Shown: positions 7,464-15,343 of the stretch, piece after piece
Position numbering within the stretch: position 1 is the stretch's first letter
How the letters are laid out: each line of letters starts with the position of its first letter
Source: Mobilicoccus sp032056465
Lineage (GTDB): Bacteria > Actinomycetota > Actinomycetes > Actinomycetales > Dermatophilaceae
DNA length: 64,000 bases
NCBI RefSeq assembly: GCF_032056465.1
Contig: NZ_DAMBCL010000009.1
Direction: 5' to 3' (one strand)
Made by a program: the position numbers and the translations under genes
Notes under the pieces: model-generated
Database searches by the model: none
What the model was told of the DNA's origin: nothing
Seen by the model: only the letters and a program-made list of their open reading frames with translations

Positions 7464-9995
7464 TCAGTACCCGCCGGAGATCGCGCCCGTGTACTCCGAG
7501 GCGGTCGGCGGCATGAGTCCCGCGAGGGTGGCGTCGATGTTGAGCAGTTCGGTGACGTGCTCGTTGACCACGGCCGAGCCGAGGTTGCCGCCGGTGTCGA
7601 GGTGGGTGCGGATCGCGAGCTCGTCCTCGACGATGTCGAGGACCTGGGCGACGACGAACCCGAACAGGTGGCCCTGGTGGTGGCACACGACGACCTGCAG
7701 CGAGGAGTCCTGGGCCTCCAGCGCGTCGTAGCTGCCGTAGTCGTCGGCGAGACGCAGGAGGGGAAGGATGACGCCGCGGTACTGGACGACCTGGTTCGGG
7801 CCGACCGTCTCGACGCGGGACATCGAGAACTCCTCGAGGCGTTCGACGCAGGCGAGCGGCAGGGCGACGCGACGCCCGTTGCTCAACTTGACGACGAGCA
7901 GCGACGTCGAGTCCTTCGTCGAGAGGATCGCCTCCTCCGCGGCGCGACGGGCGGCCTCGGCGCTCTCGTTGACCATGCCGGCATGGGCCGCGAGCGCGTT
8001 GGCGTCGAGGATGAGCGCGACACGGCCGTCACCCATGAGGGTGGCGCCGGCGTACAGGTCGATACCGCGCAGCTGCTTGCCGAGCGGCTTGACGACGATC
8101 TCCTCGGTGTCCTCGATGTCGTCGACGATGAGACCGAACTGGCGCTGGTCGGCGCGGAGCACGGCGATGAACGTCGTGTCGTGGTCCTCCTTCTCCACGC
8201 CGAGCTGGTCACGGAGGTCGACGAGCGGGAGGAGCTGGCCACGGAGGCGGTAGACGGGGGTCCCCTGGATGGTCTCGAGACGCTCGGCCATCTGGTCCTT
8301 GTCGAGCCGCACGAGCTCCAGCAGGTTGACCTGCGGGATCGCGAACATGTTGTCCTTGCCGCGGACGAGCAGGGCCGGGATGATCGCGAGCGTCAGCGGG
8401 ATCTTGATGCGGGTCGTCGTGCCCTTGCCGAACTCGGAGGTGACGTCGATGACGCCGCCGATCTTCTCGATGTTCGTCTTGACGACGTCCATCCCGACGC
8501 CTCGGCCCGACACGTTGGTGACGGCCGCGGCGGTGGAGAAGCCCGGCTTGAAGATGAGGTGCTGAGCGTCGCGCTCGGAGAGCCGGTCGGCGTCGTCGCG
8601 GGAGAGCAGGCCCTTCTCGACGGCCTTGTCGCGGATCCTGTCGGCGTCGAGGCCGGCGCCGTCGTCGATGATCTCGATGTTGACCTGGCCGCCCTCGTGG
8701 AAGGCACGCATGAGCAGGACACCCTCGGCGGGCTTGCCCTTGGCGAGGCGGACGTCGGGCTGCTCGATTCCGTGATCGCAGGAGTTGCGCACGAGGTGGG
8801 TCAGCGGGTCCTTGATCGCCTCGAGGATCGTCTTGTCGAGCTCGGTCTCCTTGCCCTCCATCTCGACGCGGATCTGACGGCCGAGGCTGTTGGCGAGGTC
8901 GCGCACGACGCGGGGGATCTTGTTCCACACGTTCTCGATGGGCTGCATGCGCGTCTTCATGACGCCCTCCTGCAGCTCACTCGCGACGAGGGACAGGCGG
9001 TGCATCGAACGCTGGAGTTCCTGGTCGTCGCTCGCCGCCGCCCGCTGCACGAGCTGGTTGCGGGAGAGCACGAGTTCGCCGACGAGGTTCATGAGCGAGT
9101 CGAGAAGATCGACGTCGACGCGGATGCTGGAATCGGCGACCGACCGGGAGGGCTTCTTGTCGTCACCGGAGGACGAGGCGGCCTCGCCCGCCGGGGCCCG
9201 CTTCGCGGTCTTGGCGACGTCGGCCTGGGCGGCGGCGGCGACCATGGCGGCGGCCTGGGCATCGGACCTCGCGTCCGAGTGCTCGGGGGTCTCGTCGCTG
9301 TCGTCGTCACCGGCGTCGTCGTCATCGGCGTCGTCGTCACCGTGGTCGCCGGCGGCGTCGAACTCCTCGACCGGGCGCTGCTCGGTCGCGACGGTCGTGA
9401 CGGTGACCGCGGTGCCGTCGGCGGCGGCCATCGAGTCCTCGAACGTCGAGACGGTCGTCGTGGAGGCGCCGTCGGTCGTCGTCGTCACCGACTCCTGGTG
9501 GGACTCGACGACGACGGGAGCACCTGCGCCGGCGACCTCCTCGGCCGTCGCGACGTGGGTGACCTCGACCGCCTCCGCCGGCGCCCCGGCGGCCTCGGCC
9601 CGCGGGGACCGGCCTTCCAGGAGGGCGACGAGCTTGGCGGTGAGCTCGTGGTACTCCTCCTCGCCCTCACCGCCGTCCCGCTCGATGTGCCCGAGCAGCG
9701 AGCGCACCGCGTCGACCATCTCGAGCAGCGCCGTCGCCATCTCGGGGTTGAGGGTCATCTCGCCGTCGCGCAGCTTGGAGAGCAGGGACTCACCGGCGTG
9801 GGCGACGCGCTCCAGGGTGTGCAGGGCGAGGAAGCCGCTGGTCCCCTTGATCGTGTGCAGCGTGCGGAAGATGCTCGAGAGCAGCTCTCTCGAGTCGGGT
9901 TCCCGCTCGAGCGCGAGCAGGTCCTGGTCGAGCTGGTCCAGGTTCTCGTGGCTCTCCACGAGGAATTCCTGAACGATCTCCTCCATGCCGTCCAT
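7464..9995 (-). CDS. cheA: Chemotaxis histidine kinase CheA with two C-terminal CheW-like domains
   Basis: CheA autophosphorylates and passes phosphate to CheY and CheB. The 843-residue protein starts at ATG 9995 (AGGAAGG upstream) with an HPt domain whose phospho-acceptor is H47 in TLHTIKGTSGF. A long Ala/Val/Thr/Asp/Glu-rich, probably disordered linker follows to about residue 285. Next come the dimerisation helices (ELVLSRNQLVQ) and the ATPase core (LVRNSCDHGIE, DDGAGLD, GRGVGMDVV, GKGTT), then a CheW-like regulatory domain and a second one to the C-terminus. No canonical P2 domain is obvious; the linker may replace it. Duplicated CheW domains occur in some CheAs but are not the commonest form. 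Confidence 0.95.
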   Translation of the reverse strand: MDGMEEIVQEFLVESHENLDQLDQDLLALEREPDSRELLSSIFRTLHTIKGTSGFLALHTLERVAHAGESLLSKLRDGEMTLNPEMATALLEMVDAVRSLLGHIERDGGEGEEEYHELTAKLVALLEGRSPRAEAAGAPAEAVEVTHVATAEEVAGAGAPVVVESHQESVTTTTDGASTTTVSTFEDSMAAADGTAVTVTTVATEQRPVEEFDAAGDHGDDDADDDDAGDDDSDETPEHSDARSDAQAAAMVAAAAQADVAKTAKRAPAGEAASSSGDDKKPSRSVADSSIRVDVDLLDSLMNLVGELVLSRNQLVQRAAASDDQELQRSMHRLSLVASELQEGVMKTRMQPIENVWNKIPRVVRDLANSLGRQIRVEMEGKETELDKTILEAIKDPLTHLVRNSCDHGIEQPDVRLAKGKPAEGVLLMRAFHEGGQVNIEIIDDGAGLDADRIRDKAVEKGLLSRDDADRLSERDAQHLIFKPGFSTAAAVTNVSGRGVGMDVVKTNIEKIGGVIDVTSEFGKGTTTRIKIPLTLAIIPALLVRGKDNMFAIPQVNLLELVRLDKDQMAERLETIQGTPVYRLRGQLLPLVDLRDQLGVEKEDHDTTFIAVLRADQRQFGLIVDDIEDTEEIVVKPLGKQLRGIDLYAGATLMGDGRVALILDANALAAHAGMVNESAEAARRAAEEAILSTKDSTSLLVVKLSNGRRVALPLACVERLEEFSMSRVETVGPNQVVQYRGVILPLLRLADDYGSYDALEAQDSSLQVVVCHHQGHLFGFVVAQVLDIVEDELAIRTHLDTGGNLGSAVVNEHVTELLNIDATLAGLMPPTASEYTGAISGGY

Positions 9996-10030
9996 GGGCA
10001 CCTTCCTGGTCGCTGATCTTGCTCGACCAC

Positions 10031-10057
10031 TCATCGGCGGCAGCATCGGTGACCTGA
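10031..10057 (-). promoter_or_regulatory. Candidate FliA-type promoter of cheA
   Basis: Minus strand: TCAG (10054-10057), 15 bp, GCCGATGA (10031-10038), about 36 nt before the cheA start. Both boxes and the spacing match the element upstream of the cheX operon on the other strand. Confidence 0.6.
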
Positions 10058-10350
10058 GGGTGAGTTCACCCGCCGCGACGGCCCACAGCCCCCGCCCGCG
10101 GGCCCACGTCGGCCGCATCCACCCCCGCGGGGATCCCCCGACGCGGGCCCTCACCCACCATCCACACGCCCGACCGAACGACACGGACGGAGGCCCCGGT
10201 ACCCCGGGCGTCGGTCGCGTGCGGGGCACCCACCCCGGGGACCCACCCGCGACCTCGTCCCCTCCCGGGCCTCCGCCACGACCTCCCGCCACCTCCGCGA
10301 TGGCCCCTCGGGCGGGCTTGAGCGGCAACGACACTGGTCAGGGTCGCTGC

Positions 10351-10377
10351 TCAGGTCGTCCGGGGCGTCGCCGATAG
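10351..10377 (+). promoter_or_regulatory. Candidate FliA-type promoter of the cheX-cheY operon
   Basis: TCAG (10351-10354), 15 bp, GCCGATAG (10370-10377). The start codon lies 126 nt downstream, so the leader would be long. The -10 differs from the GCCGATAA consensus at the last position only. Confidence 0.6.
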
Positions 10378-10503
10378 AGAGGGTGTCCGATAGCGGATGA
10401 CCATGCCCGGACGCCGACTCACCGCAGCCGTGCGGGGCGGCCCTTCACCGGCGCGGGTCGTCCGAGTCCCCGCAGACCACGTGTCGCCATCGAAGGGCCG
10501 AGC

Positions 10504-10956
10504 ATGCACCTGTCAAACGACGATGTCGCAGCGATCGTCAACGAGGTCTGGAGCTCCATGCTCGGCCTCCCCGTCGACCCCCTCGAGGTCGAGAACCCGC
10601 CGCACATCGAGGGTCCGGCGGTCTCCGGCTCGGTCGGCGTGAACGGTGCGACGGACTGCCTCATCTGTGTCGAGATGGGGGCGGAGGCCGCGCGTCTGTT
10701 CGGTGCGACGATGTTCGGCCTGTCCGAGGAGGAGGCCTCCGAGGATGACATCTCCGACGCGATCGGTGAGCTGACCAACATGGTCGGCGGCAACATCAAG
10801 AGCCTCCTGCCCGAGCCGAGCGCCCTGTCCCTGCCCGTCGTCGCGCAGGGGACGTCCCCCACCCTCAAGGTCCCCTCCGCGACCAAGCTCCTGCACTCGA
10901 CGTACCTCTGCGGTGACAAGCCCATCGTCGTCACCGTGTGGAACCGCCTGTCCTGA
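10504..10956 (+). CDS. CheX-type chemotaxis phosphatase
   Basis: Proteins of the CheC/CheX/FliY group dephosphorylate CheY-P. The 150-residue product has the single helix signature of CheX, with the conserved Glu and Asn in IGELTNMVGGNIKSLLPE (about residues 89-106), and an N-terminal helix DVAAIVNEVWSSML resembling other CheX proteins. GAAGGG lies before the ATG. It is followed after 67 bp by a CheY gene, its likely substrate. The assignment rests on the E-x2-N-type motif and context; overall similarity was judged by eye. Confidence 0.75.
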   Translation: MHLSNDDVAAIVNEVWSSMLGLPVDPLEVENPPHIEGPAVSGSVGVNGATDCLICVEMGAEAARLFGATMFGLSEEEASEDDISDAIGELTNMVGGNIKSLLPEPSALSLPVVAQGTSPTLKVPSATKLLHSTYLCGDKPIVVTVWNRLS

Positions 10957-11023
10957 GTTCGTCCGTCCCCGGCGCCGCGCCGAGGGATCCGCTCCCGCAG
11001 AACCATCGGAAAGAGAGATTCCC

Positions 11024-11386
11024 GTGAAGGTAGTAGTCGCCGACGACAGCCGCGCCATGCGCATGATCGTCGTCCGAACCCTCCGTCAGGCCGGTTACGA
11101 GGGCGCCGAGGTCATCGAGTGCGAGGACGGCGCCGAGGGCCTCGCCGCCGTCAAGGCCAACTCCCCCGACCTCGTCCTCTCCGACTGGAACATGCCGAAC
11201 ATGAACGGCATCGAGTTCCTGCAGGCGTTGCGCGCGCAGGGCGACCAGGTACCGTTCGGTTTCGTCACCTCCGAGGGATCGGACACGATGCGCGCCCAGG
11301 CCGCTGACAGCGGAGCCCTGTTCCTCATCGCCAAGCCGTTCACGGCCGACATGTTCGCCGACGCGCTCAAGCCCGTCTTCGGCTGA
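11024..11386 (+). CDS. Second chemotaxis response regulator CheY
   Basis: This 120-residue single-domain receiver has D7/D8, phospho-acceptor D54 in VLSDWNMPNMNG, T82 and K104 in IAKPFTAD. GTG 11024 is chosen because AGAGAG precedes it and the receiver fold begins there (MKVVVADDSR); the frame is open further upstream without homology. It lies between the CheX-type phosphatase and an unrecognised protein, and probably belongs to the same FliA-dependent unit. Either this or the CheY at 2176-2541 may be the motor-binding form. Confidence 0.92.
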   Translation: MKVVVADDSRAMRMIVVRTLRQAGYEGAEVIECEDGAEGLAAVKANSPDLVLSDWNMPNMNGIEFLQALRAQGDQVPFGFVTSEGSDTMRAQAADSGALFLIAKPFTADMFADALKPVFG

Positions 11387-11456
11387 GCGCGGGCGAGCAC
11401 CTCACGGCGCGTGCCCCGCGCCCTCTCCCACCCCGACGACGCGAAGCGACGGCACG

Positions 11457-11942
11457 ATGGCCAAGATCCCCGACCACAAGCCCATCAAGGACCTCTTCGA
11501 GAGCCTGCTCGGGCGTGATGTCACCATCGCGACGCAGATGGAGAAGGTGGTGCCGACGGCGCGGCGCGCCTGCTGCGTCGGGACCTACATGGACGCGCAC
11601 GAGGAGACGAGGGCCCTCGTCGCGGCGGACCTGGAGCTGTCGGCCCGCGTGGGTGCCGCCCTCGGTCTCGTGCCGTCCACGGGCGCCGACACGGCGATCC
11701 AGAACAAGGAGTTGCCCGCCGCGCTGTACGACAACTTCTACGAGGTGCTCAACATCTTCTCGTCGTTGTTCTTCGACGAGGAGACGGGCGCCAACCTCAA
11801 GCTCAAGACGGTGTACCAGCCGGGGATGATCCTCCCGCGGGAGGCGGCGATGCAGATGCGCGGTCTCGGCAAGCGGGAGGACTTCACCCTGGCGGTCGAC
11901 GGCTACGGCACGGGTTCCCTGGGCATCGTGATCCCGTTCTGA
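11457..11942 (+). CDS. Uncharacterised protein of the cheX-cheY operon
   Basis: I do not recognise this 161-residue protein. It is soluble, with no signal peptide or membrane segment. The ATG lies 70 bp after the second cheY stop, in the same direction, before a strong terminator. The segment around residues 90-112 (DNFYEVLNIFSSLFFDE) has an acidic/Asn pattern distantly like the CheC/CheX helix, and two adjacent cysteines lie near residues 39-40. Given operon position, it may be a chemotaxis accessory such as a diverged CheX or a switch-binding protein. That is inference. Confidence 0.7.
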   Translation: MAKIPDHKPIKDLFESLLGRDVTIATQMEKVVPTARRACCVGTYMDAHEETRALVAADLELSARVGAALGLVPSTGADTAIQNKELPAALYDNFYEVLNIFSSLFFDEETGANLKLKTVYQPGMILPREAAMQMRGLGKREDFTLAVDGYGTGSLGIVIPF

Positions 11943-11965
11943 CCTGCGGCGCTGGGCGCCCTCCG

Positions 11966-12000
11966 ATCGGCGCCGACCCTCTGGCGGGGTCGGCGCCGAT
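11966..12000 (+). terminator. Strong terminator of the cheX operon
   Basis: Fourteen perfectly paired bases (11966-11979 with 11987-12000) around a 7-nt loop, followed by TGGTTTCGG. It lies just downstream of the operon stop and upstream of the tRNA. Confidence 0.8.
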
Positions 12001-12036
12001 TGGTTTCGGGGGTGGGCGATCGGGTACGCTCTCGAC

Positions 12037-12122
12037 GGAGGATTCGCATAGTGGCCTAGTGCGCACGATTGGAAATCGTGTTGGGTTAATCACCCTCAGG
12101 GGTTCAAATCCCCTATCCTCCG
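12037..12122 (+). tRNA. tRNA-Ser (anticodon GGA)
   Basis: The acceptor stem GGAGGAT (12037-12043) pairs with ATCCTCC (12115-12121), with discriminator G and an encoded CCA (12123-12125). The anticodon stem-loop reads CGATT-GGA-AATCG, giving anticodon GGA, which reads the serine codons UCC and UCU. A long variable arm follows and the T-loop GGTTCAAATCC is canonical. The length of 86 nt is typical of the serine class. Confidence 0.97.
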
Positions 12123-12132
12123 CCACACGTCG

Positions 12133-12160
12133 AAGGGGCGGACCACTCGGTCCGCCCCTT
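12133..12160 (+). terminator. Terminator of tRNA-Ser
   Basis: AAGGGGCGGACC (12133-12144) pairs perfectly with GGTCCGCCCCTT (12149-12160) around a 4-nt loop, ending in TTTC. It lies 8 nt past the encoded CCA. Confidence 0.85.
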
Positions 12161-12387
12161 TCGCATGCACGATGCGCCTGGCCGGTGTGGCCCCGATCGC
12201 CGGGCGCGCTCGCCTCCGGCGGCGTCCGTGCGCCCCGCCCCCCCCCGGAGTGATCCGGACCCCGACTCGGACCCGTGCGCCGGACGGGCGGGTCCGCGCC
12301 GATGCGCGGGCGTCGACACCGCACCACCCGGGGAATGGTGACTCGTCGCTCGATGCGGTCGGCGCCGGGCGCAGGCGGTCTGAACGC

Positions 12388-13902
12388 CTACGGGCGTGAG
12401 CGCCCCGCGCAGATGGCCTCCGGACCCCGCAGGTGGATGTGCGGCGGGCGGTGGGGAAGGTGGCCGCCGGTGAGGACGTGCTCGGCGATCGTCCGCGTGC
12501 CCGCGAGACTGTCGCCGAGGGCCGGCGCGAGGACCTTGTACCGCTTGCCGAGGGCCCCAGCGAGGGAGATCTTGATCGCGTCGACGAGCAGCAATGCCCC
12601 CGTGGCCGTGAGCGGACGCCCGGGCAGGAGGGCCGACGCCGTGCACAGGGCGTCCGCGAGGTGTTCTCCCGCGAGACGGCACAGTCCCTCGGCGACCGGG
12701 TCCATCCGCGAGAGGTCGCCGACGACGGGCGCGAAGTCGGCGAGGAGTTCGGCCTGAGGGTGGACACGAAGCATCTCGGGCCACGTGCGCTCGTCGCCGA
12801 ACGCTCGCCGACCTGCCATGAGCAGCGGCTCGGAACCACCGGGCACGCCGTCGCGGAACCGCAGTCCCGCCGCGAGGCCCTGGCCGCCGAGCCACGACGC
12901 CGAGCCGCGGTCGCCGAGGATCGGCCCCCAGCCGTCGATCTCGTGCCAGACCCGATCGAAGTCGGTCGCGATCGTGCGCACGCCCGTCGTCATCTCGAGC
13001 ACGACACCCGGCTCGACCCCGCCGAGCGCACCGACGAGGGTCGCGACCGGCGCGTCGACGACGATGGTCCGCGTCGACGGGGCCGCGGCCGCGATGAGCG
13101 CCGCGGCGTCGAGACCTGCCGCCACGCCACCGAGGGTCCACACGGCGACCGACGGCGGACGACCCTCGGTGAGCATTCCGGCCGCACCGAGGAGATCCCC
13201 GACGCGAGGCGCGGAGGTGAACTCCGGGATGTCCAACCGCGACTCAGGCTCGGTCCCGACGCGGCGGGCCCGCAGCCCCCGAGGCCCGACGTCGACGGCG
13301 AGCAGATCACCCGGGAGCTGCTCCCCGGGCCCCTCGGCCCCGACGACCCAGACCCGTTCCCCGGAGGTCTCGGGCTCGTCCCCGGCCTCGTTCGTCGTCG
13401 TCCACTCAGCCACCCCCTCGGCGCCCGTCCCGACGTCCGTCAGATCGCTCTCCGCGCTCTCCGCGCTCTCCGCGCTCTCCGCGCTCTCCGCGCTCTCCGC
13501 GCTCTCGGCGCTCTCGGCGCTCTCGGCGTGACCGTGCGGTACGTCGCTGTCGTCGGCCGCGTCACCGTCGTCGGCCGCGTCACCGTCGTCGGTCGCGTCA
13601 CCGTCGTCGGTCGCACCGCTGTCGGCCGCACCGCTGTCGGCCGTCTCGTCCCCCGAGGTCGCCTCGTCACCCGCCCCGGTCTCACCACCCGATCCGACCT
13701 GGTCACCCGCCTCGGCCTCGTCTGCCGTGATCCCGCCGCCGGACACGGTGGCCGCGGCGGCGGCCTGCGCGTCGGCGGCCTCGGTGGCGGCGGCGCGGAC
13801 CTCGTCCCGGGACACGGCGTCGCTCGTCTCGTCCGTGCCCGGAATCGGGGAGCCCTCCCCCGCTCCGTCGTCGACGGTGGAGGTGCGTAGGTCGTGTGGC
13901 AT
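12388..13902 (-). CDS. BadF/NAGK-family-like protein with low-complexity N-terminal region
   Basis: The C-terminal about 300 residues resemble the BadF/BadG/N-acetylglucosamine kinase family of sugar kinase/ATPases: a degenerate first phosphate loop (LLAVDVGPRGL), a dinucleotide-fold middle (VAVWTLGGVAAGLDAAA), and the family motif IDGWGPILGDRGSASWLGG. The first 170 or so residues are Ala/Asp/Glu/Ser-rich and disordered, including nine SAE repeats and Asp-Gly-Asp-Ala repeats. ATG 13902 has AAGGA upstream; the GTG at 13950 does not have a clear site. The first loop lacks the usual GGT after Asp, so catalysis is doubtful. It follows two glycosyltransferases and may relate to cell-wall amino sugars. 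Confidence 0.7.
   Translation of the reverse strand: MPHDLRTSTVDDGAGEGSPIPGTDETSDAVSRDEVRAAATEAADAQAAAAATVSGGGITADEAEAGDQVGSGGETGAGDEATSGDETADSGAADSGATDDGDATDDGDAADDGDAADDSDVPHGHAESAESAESAESAESAESAESAESAESDLTDVGTGAEGVAEWTTTNEAGDEPETSGERVWVVGAEGPGEQLPGDLLAVDVGPRGLRARRVGTEPESRLDIPEFTSAPRVGDLLGAAGMLTEGRPPSVAVWTLGGVAAGLDAAALIAAAAPSTRTIVVDAPVATLVGALGGVEPGVVLEMTTGVRTIATDFDRVWHEIDGWGPILGDRGSASWLGGQGLAAGLRFRDGVPGGSEPLLMAGRRAFGDERTWPEMLRVHPQAELLADFAPVVGDLSRMDPVAEGLCRLAGEHLADALCTASALLPGRPLTATGALLLVDAIKISLAGALGKRYKVLAPALGDSLAGTRTIAEHVLTGGHLPHRPPHIHLRGPEAICAGRSRP
13446..13526. repeat. Nine 9-bp tandem repeats (SAE coding)
   Basis: The unit CGCTCTCCG (six copies) and CGCTCTCGG (three copies) repeats 9 times in frame and encodes Ser-Ala-Glu on the minus strand. 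Copy number could slip without breaking the frame. Confidence 0.9.
13543..13614. repeat. Four 18-bp tandem repeats, same gene
   Basis: The unit GTCACCGTCGTCGGCCGC and close variants repeat four times in frame, encoding Asp/Gly/Ala-rich hexapeptides on the minus strand. Two 15-bp repeats follow. Confidence 0.85.
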
Positions 13903-13974
13903 GGAGGCGTCCTTGGGCCCGGGTGCGGGGCCGTCGTCGGGTCGGGTCACGAGGTGGCGCTCACAGGGAGGGCG

Positions 13975-15240
13975 TCACAGCGAGGCGGCGACGGTGGTGA
14001 GCGCGGGCTTGCGGGACTCGAGGGCGGCCGCGGCGGCGGGGCCCGGCTCGGGCAGCTGGCGCAGGGCCGCGGCGACGGACTCCACGGGGGCGCCGGCGCG
14101 GTCGAGTTCGGCGGCGAGGCCCTCGGGCGAGCGGCGACCCCACAGTTTGAGCAGGAGACGGCCGTAGCGACGCGCCTGCCCGTGCCGGGAGACGAGCTCG
14201 AGGCAGCACTCGAACGCCTTCTCGTAGTCATGGACCCGGGCGGCGAGGATCATCGTCTCGTTGAGGATCTCCGGCGGGGCGACGACCCCGCCGTCGGCGC
14301 GGGTGAGCAGACCGCCGTCGCGGAGTCGGTCGACGATCCGCAGCGCGTCCTGCGCCTGTCCCTCGGCGGCGTGGACCTGGGCCTCCAGCCAGTCGCTGTA
14401 GCCCGGGTCGGCGCCGGCCTCGCGGAGCTGGCCGATGAGCGTGCGGGCGCCGTCGAAGTGACGGTACTCGACGAGCAGGCCCGCGAGCTCCTCCCGGGCG
14501 GTGTCGCGGTACCGGTCCCCGCAGGGGAGGGTGCGGGCGCGGTTGAGGTCGGCAAGGGCGCCGTTCCCGTCGCCGAGGGCCCTACGGGCACGGGCGCGTT
14601 CGATGAGGGCGGAGACGAGTTCGTCGCCCCCGGTGCCGGTGCTGTCGAGCACGTCGACGATGCGCGTGGCCCGGGTCTCGCGACGCAGCAGACGGATCCG
14701 TTCACCGGCGGGGTCACCGGCGTAGGCCGCGGTGACCCGGACGACGTCGCCACCGGGGTTGAGGGTGCGCAGCGTGTGCCCGGACTCCCGCGACAACAGA
14801 CGAGGACGCACGCCGCCGAGGAAGTGAGCGGCGGCCGTGCGGTACAGCCGCACCTCCCGGGTGGGCGTCTCCCCACCCACGACCTCGATCTGCAGGGCCT
14901 CGGGACGCACGACCTCACCGGGCTGGGGGTCGAGGAGCTTGGCGAGCAGCGCGGGGTCGGCGCTCACCCGGTCGTCGCCCTCGAGGAGGAACACCCACTC
15001 CGTCTCGGCCATGCCGGCCGCCTCGTTGCGGGCACCGGCGAGGTCGCCGTCGTCCGCCCGGGAGTGGACGGTCGCGCCGGCCCGGCGGGCGAACTCGAGG
15101 ACACGTTCGGGCGCGCCCATGCCGACGACGACCGTGCCCGCGAGCAGGTCTCCGAGGGAGGCGAGGGAGGCGAGGCAACCGTGGAGGTCGCGCGCGTCGT
15201 CGCCGACGACGAGGCAGCACGTGAGCGAGGGGGTCTCCAT
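13975..15240 (-). CDS. Glycosyltransferase-like protein with C-terminal TPR region
   Basis: The N-terminal domain of about 170 residues resembles family 2 glycosyltransferases: an opening CLVVGDDARDL strand, a VVVGMGAPE loop, AGARNEA, and acidic WVFLLEGDDRVS in the place of the metal-binding DxD. The remaining about 250 residues are helical with repeated Ala-rich pairs typical of TPR units (residues 215-400). GGAGG precedes the ATG. It is paired with a similar gene 104 bp upstream and may modify flagellin or the cell wall; sugar and acceptor are unknown. A FliA-like promoter immediately upstream would give a leaderless mRNA. Confidence 0.7.
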   Translation of the reverse strand: METPSLTCCLVVGDDARDLHGCLASLASLGDLLAGTVVVGMGAPERVLEFARRAGATVHSRADDGDLAGARNEAAGMAETEWVFLLEGDDRVSADPALLAKLLDPQPGEVVRPEALQIEVVGGETPTREVRLYRTAAAHFLGGVRPRLLSRESGHTLRTLNPGGDVVRVTAAYAGDPAGERIRLLRRETRATRIVDVLDSTGTGGDELVSALIERARARRALGDGNGALADLNRARTLPCGDRYRDTAREELAGLLVEYRHFDGARTLIGQLREAGADPGYSDWLEAQVHAAEGQAQDALRIVDRLRDGGLLTRADGGVVAPPEILNETMILAARVHDYEKAFECCLELVSRHGQARRYGRLLLKLWGRRSPEGLAAELDRAGAPVESVAAALRQLPEPGPAAAAALESRKPALTTVAASL

Positions 15241-15247
15241 GAGACCT

Positions 15248-15274
15248 CCATCGGCACCGCCGCGGCGGATTCAA
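15248..15274 (-). promoter_or_regulatory. Candidate FliA-type promoter of the TPR glycosyltransferase
   Basis: Minus strand: TTGA (15271-15274), 15 bp, GCCGATGG (15248-15255). The -10 ends 8 nt before the ATG, so transcription would start at or very near the start codon. The -10 overlaps GATGGAGG, which contains the gene's ribosome site. Confidence 0.45.
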
Positions 15275-15343
15275 GCTCCGAAACACCTTGGAACGTCAAG
15301 CAATTGGAAAAAACTCGACCCCCGCCGTCGGCCGGTCCCGCCC

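Larger units (their letters stand above)
9996..10503. other. Divergent promoter region between cheA and the cheX operon
   Basis: These 508 bp separate the leftward cheA operon from the rightward cheX-cheY operon. Two FliA-like promoters, one per direction, lie 300 bp apart (10031-10057 and 10351-10377). The GC-rich DNA between them has no supported gene; its open frames look translated from skewed DNA. Confidence 0.6.

Noticed and set aside
4548..10016. Very long open frames antisense to the che genes (up to about 1,800 codons)
   Set aside because: They arise from skewed third-position GC in the real genes on the other strand; the translations are Arg/Gly/Ala/Asp-rich without family motifs.
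13446..13614. Short repeats resembling a CRISPR array
   Set aside because: The units are 9 or 18 bp, contiguous without spacers, and in frame within a coding region.
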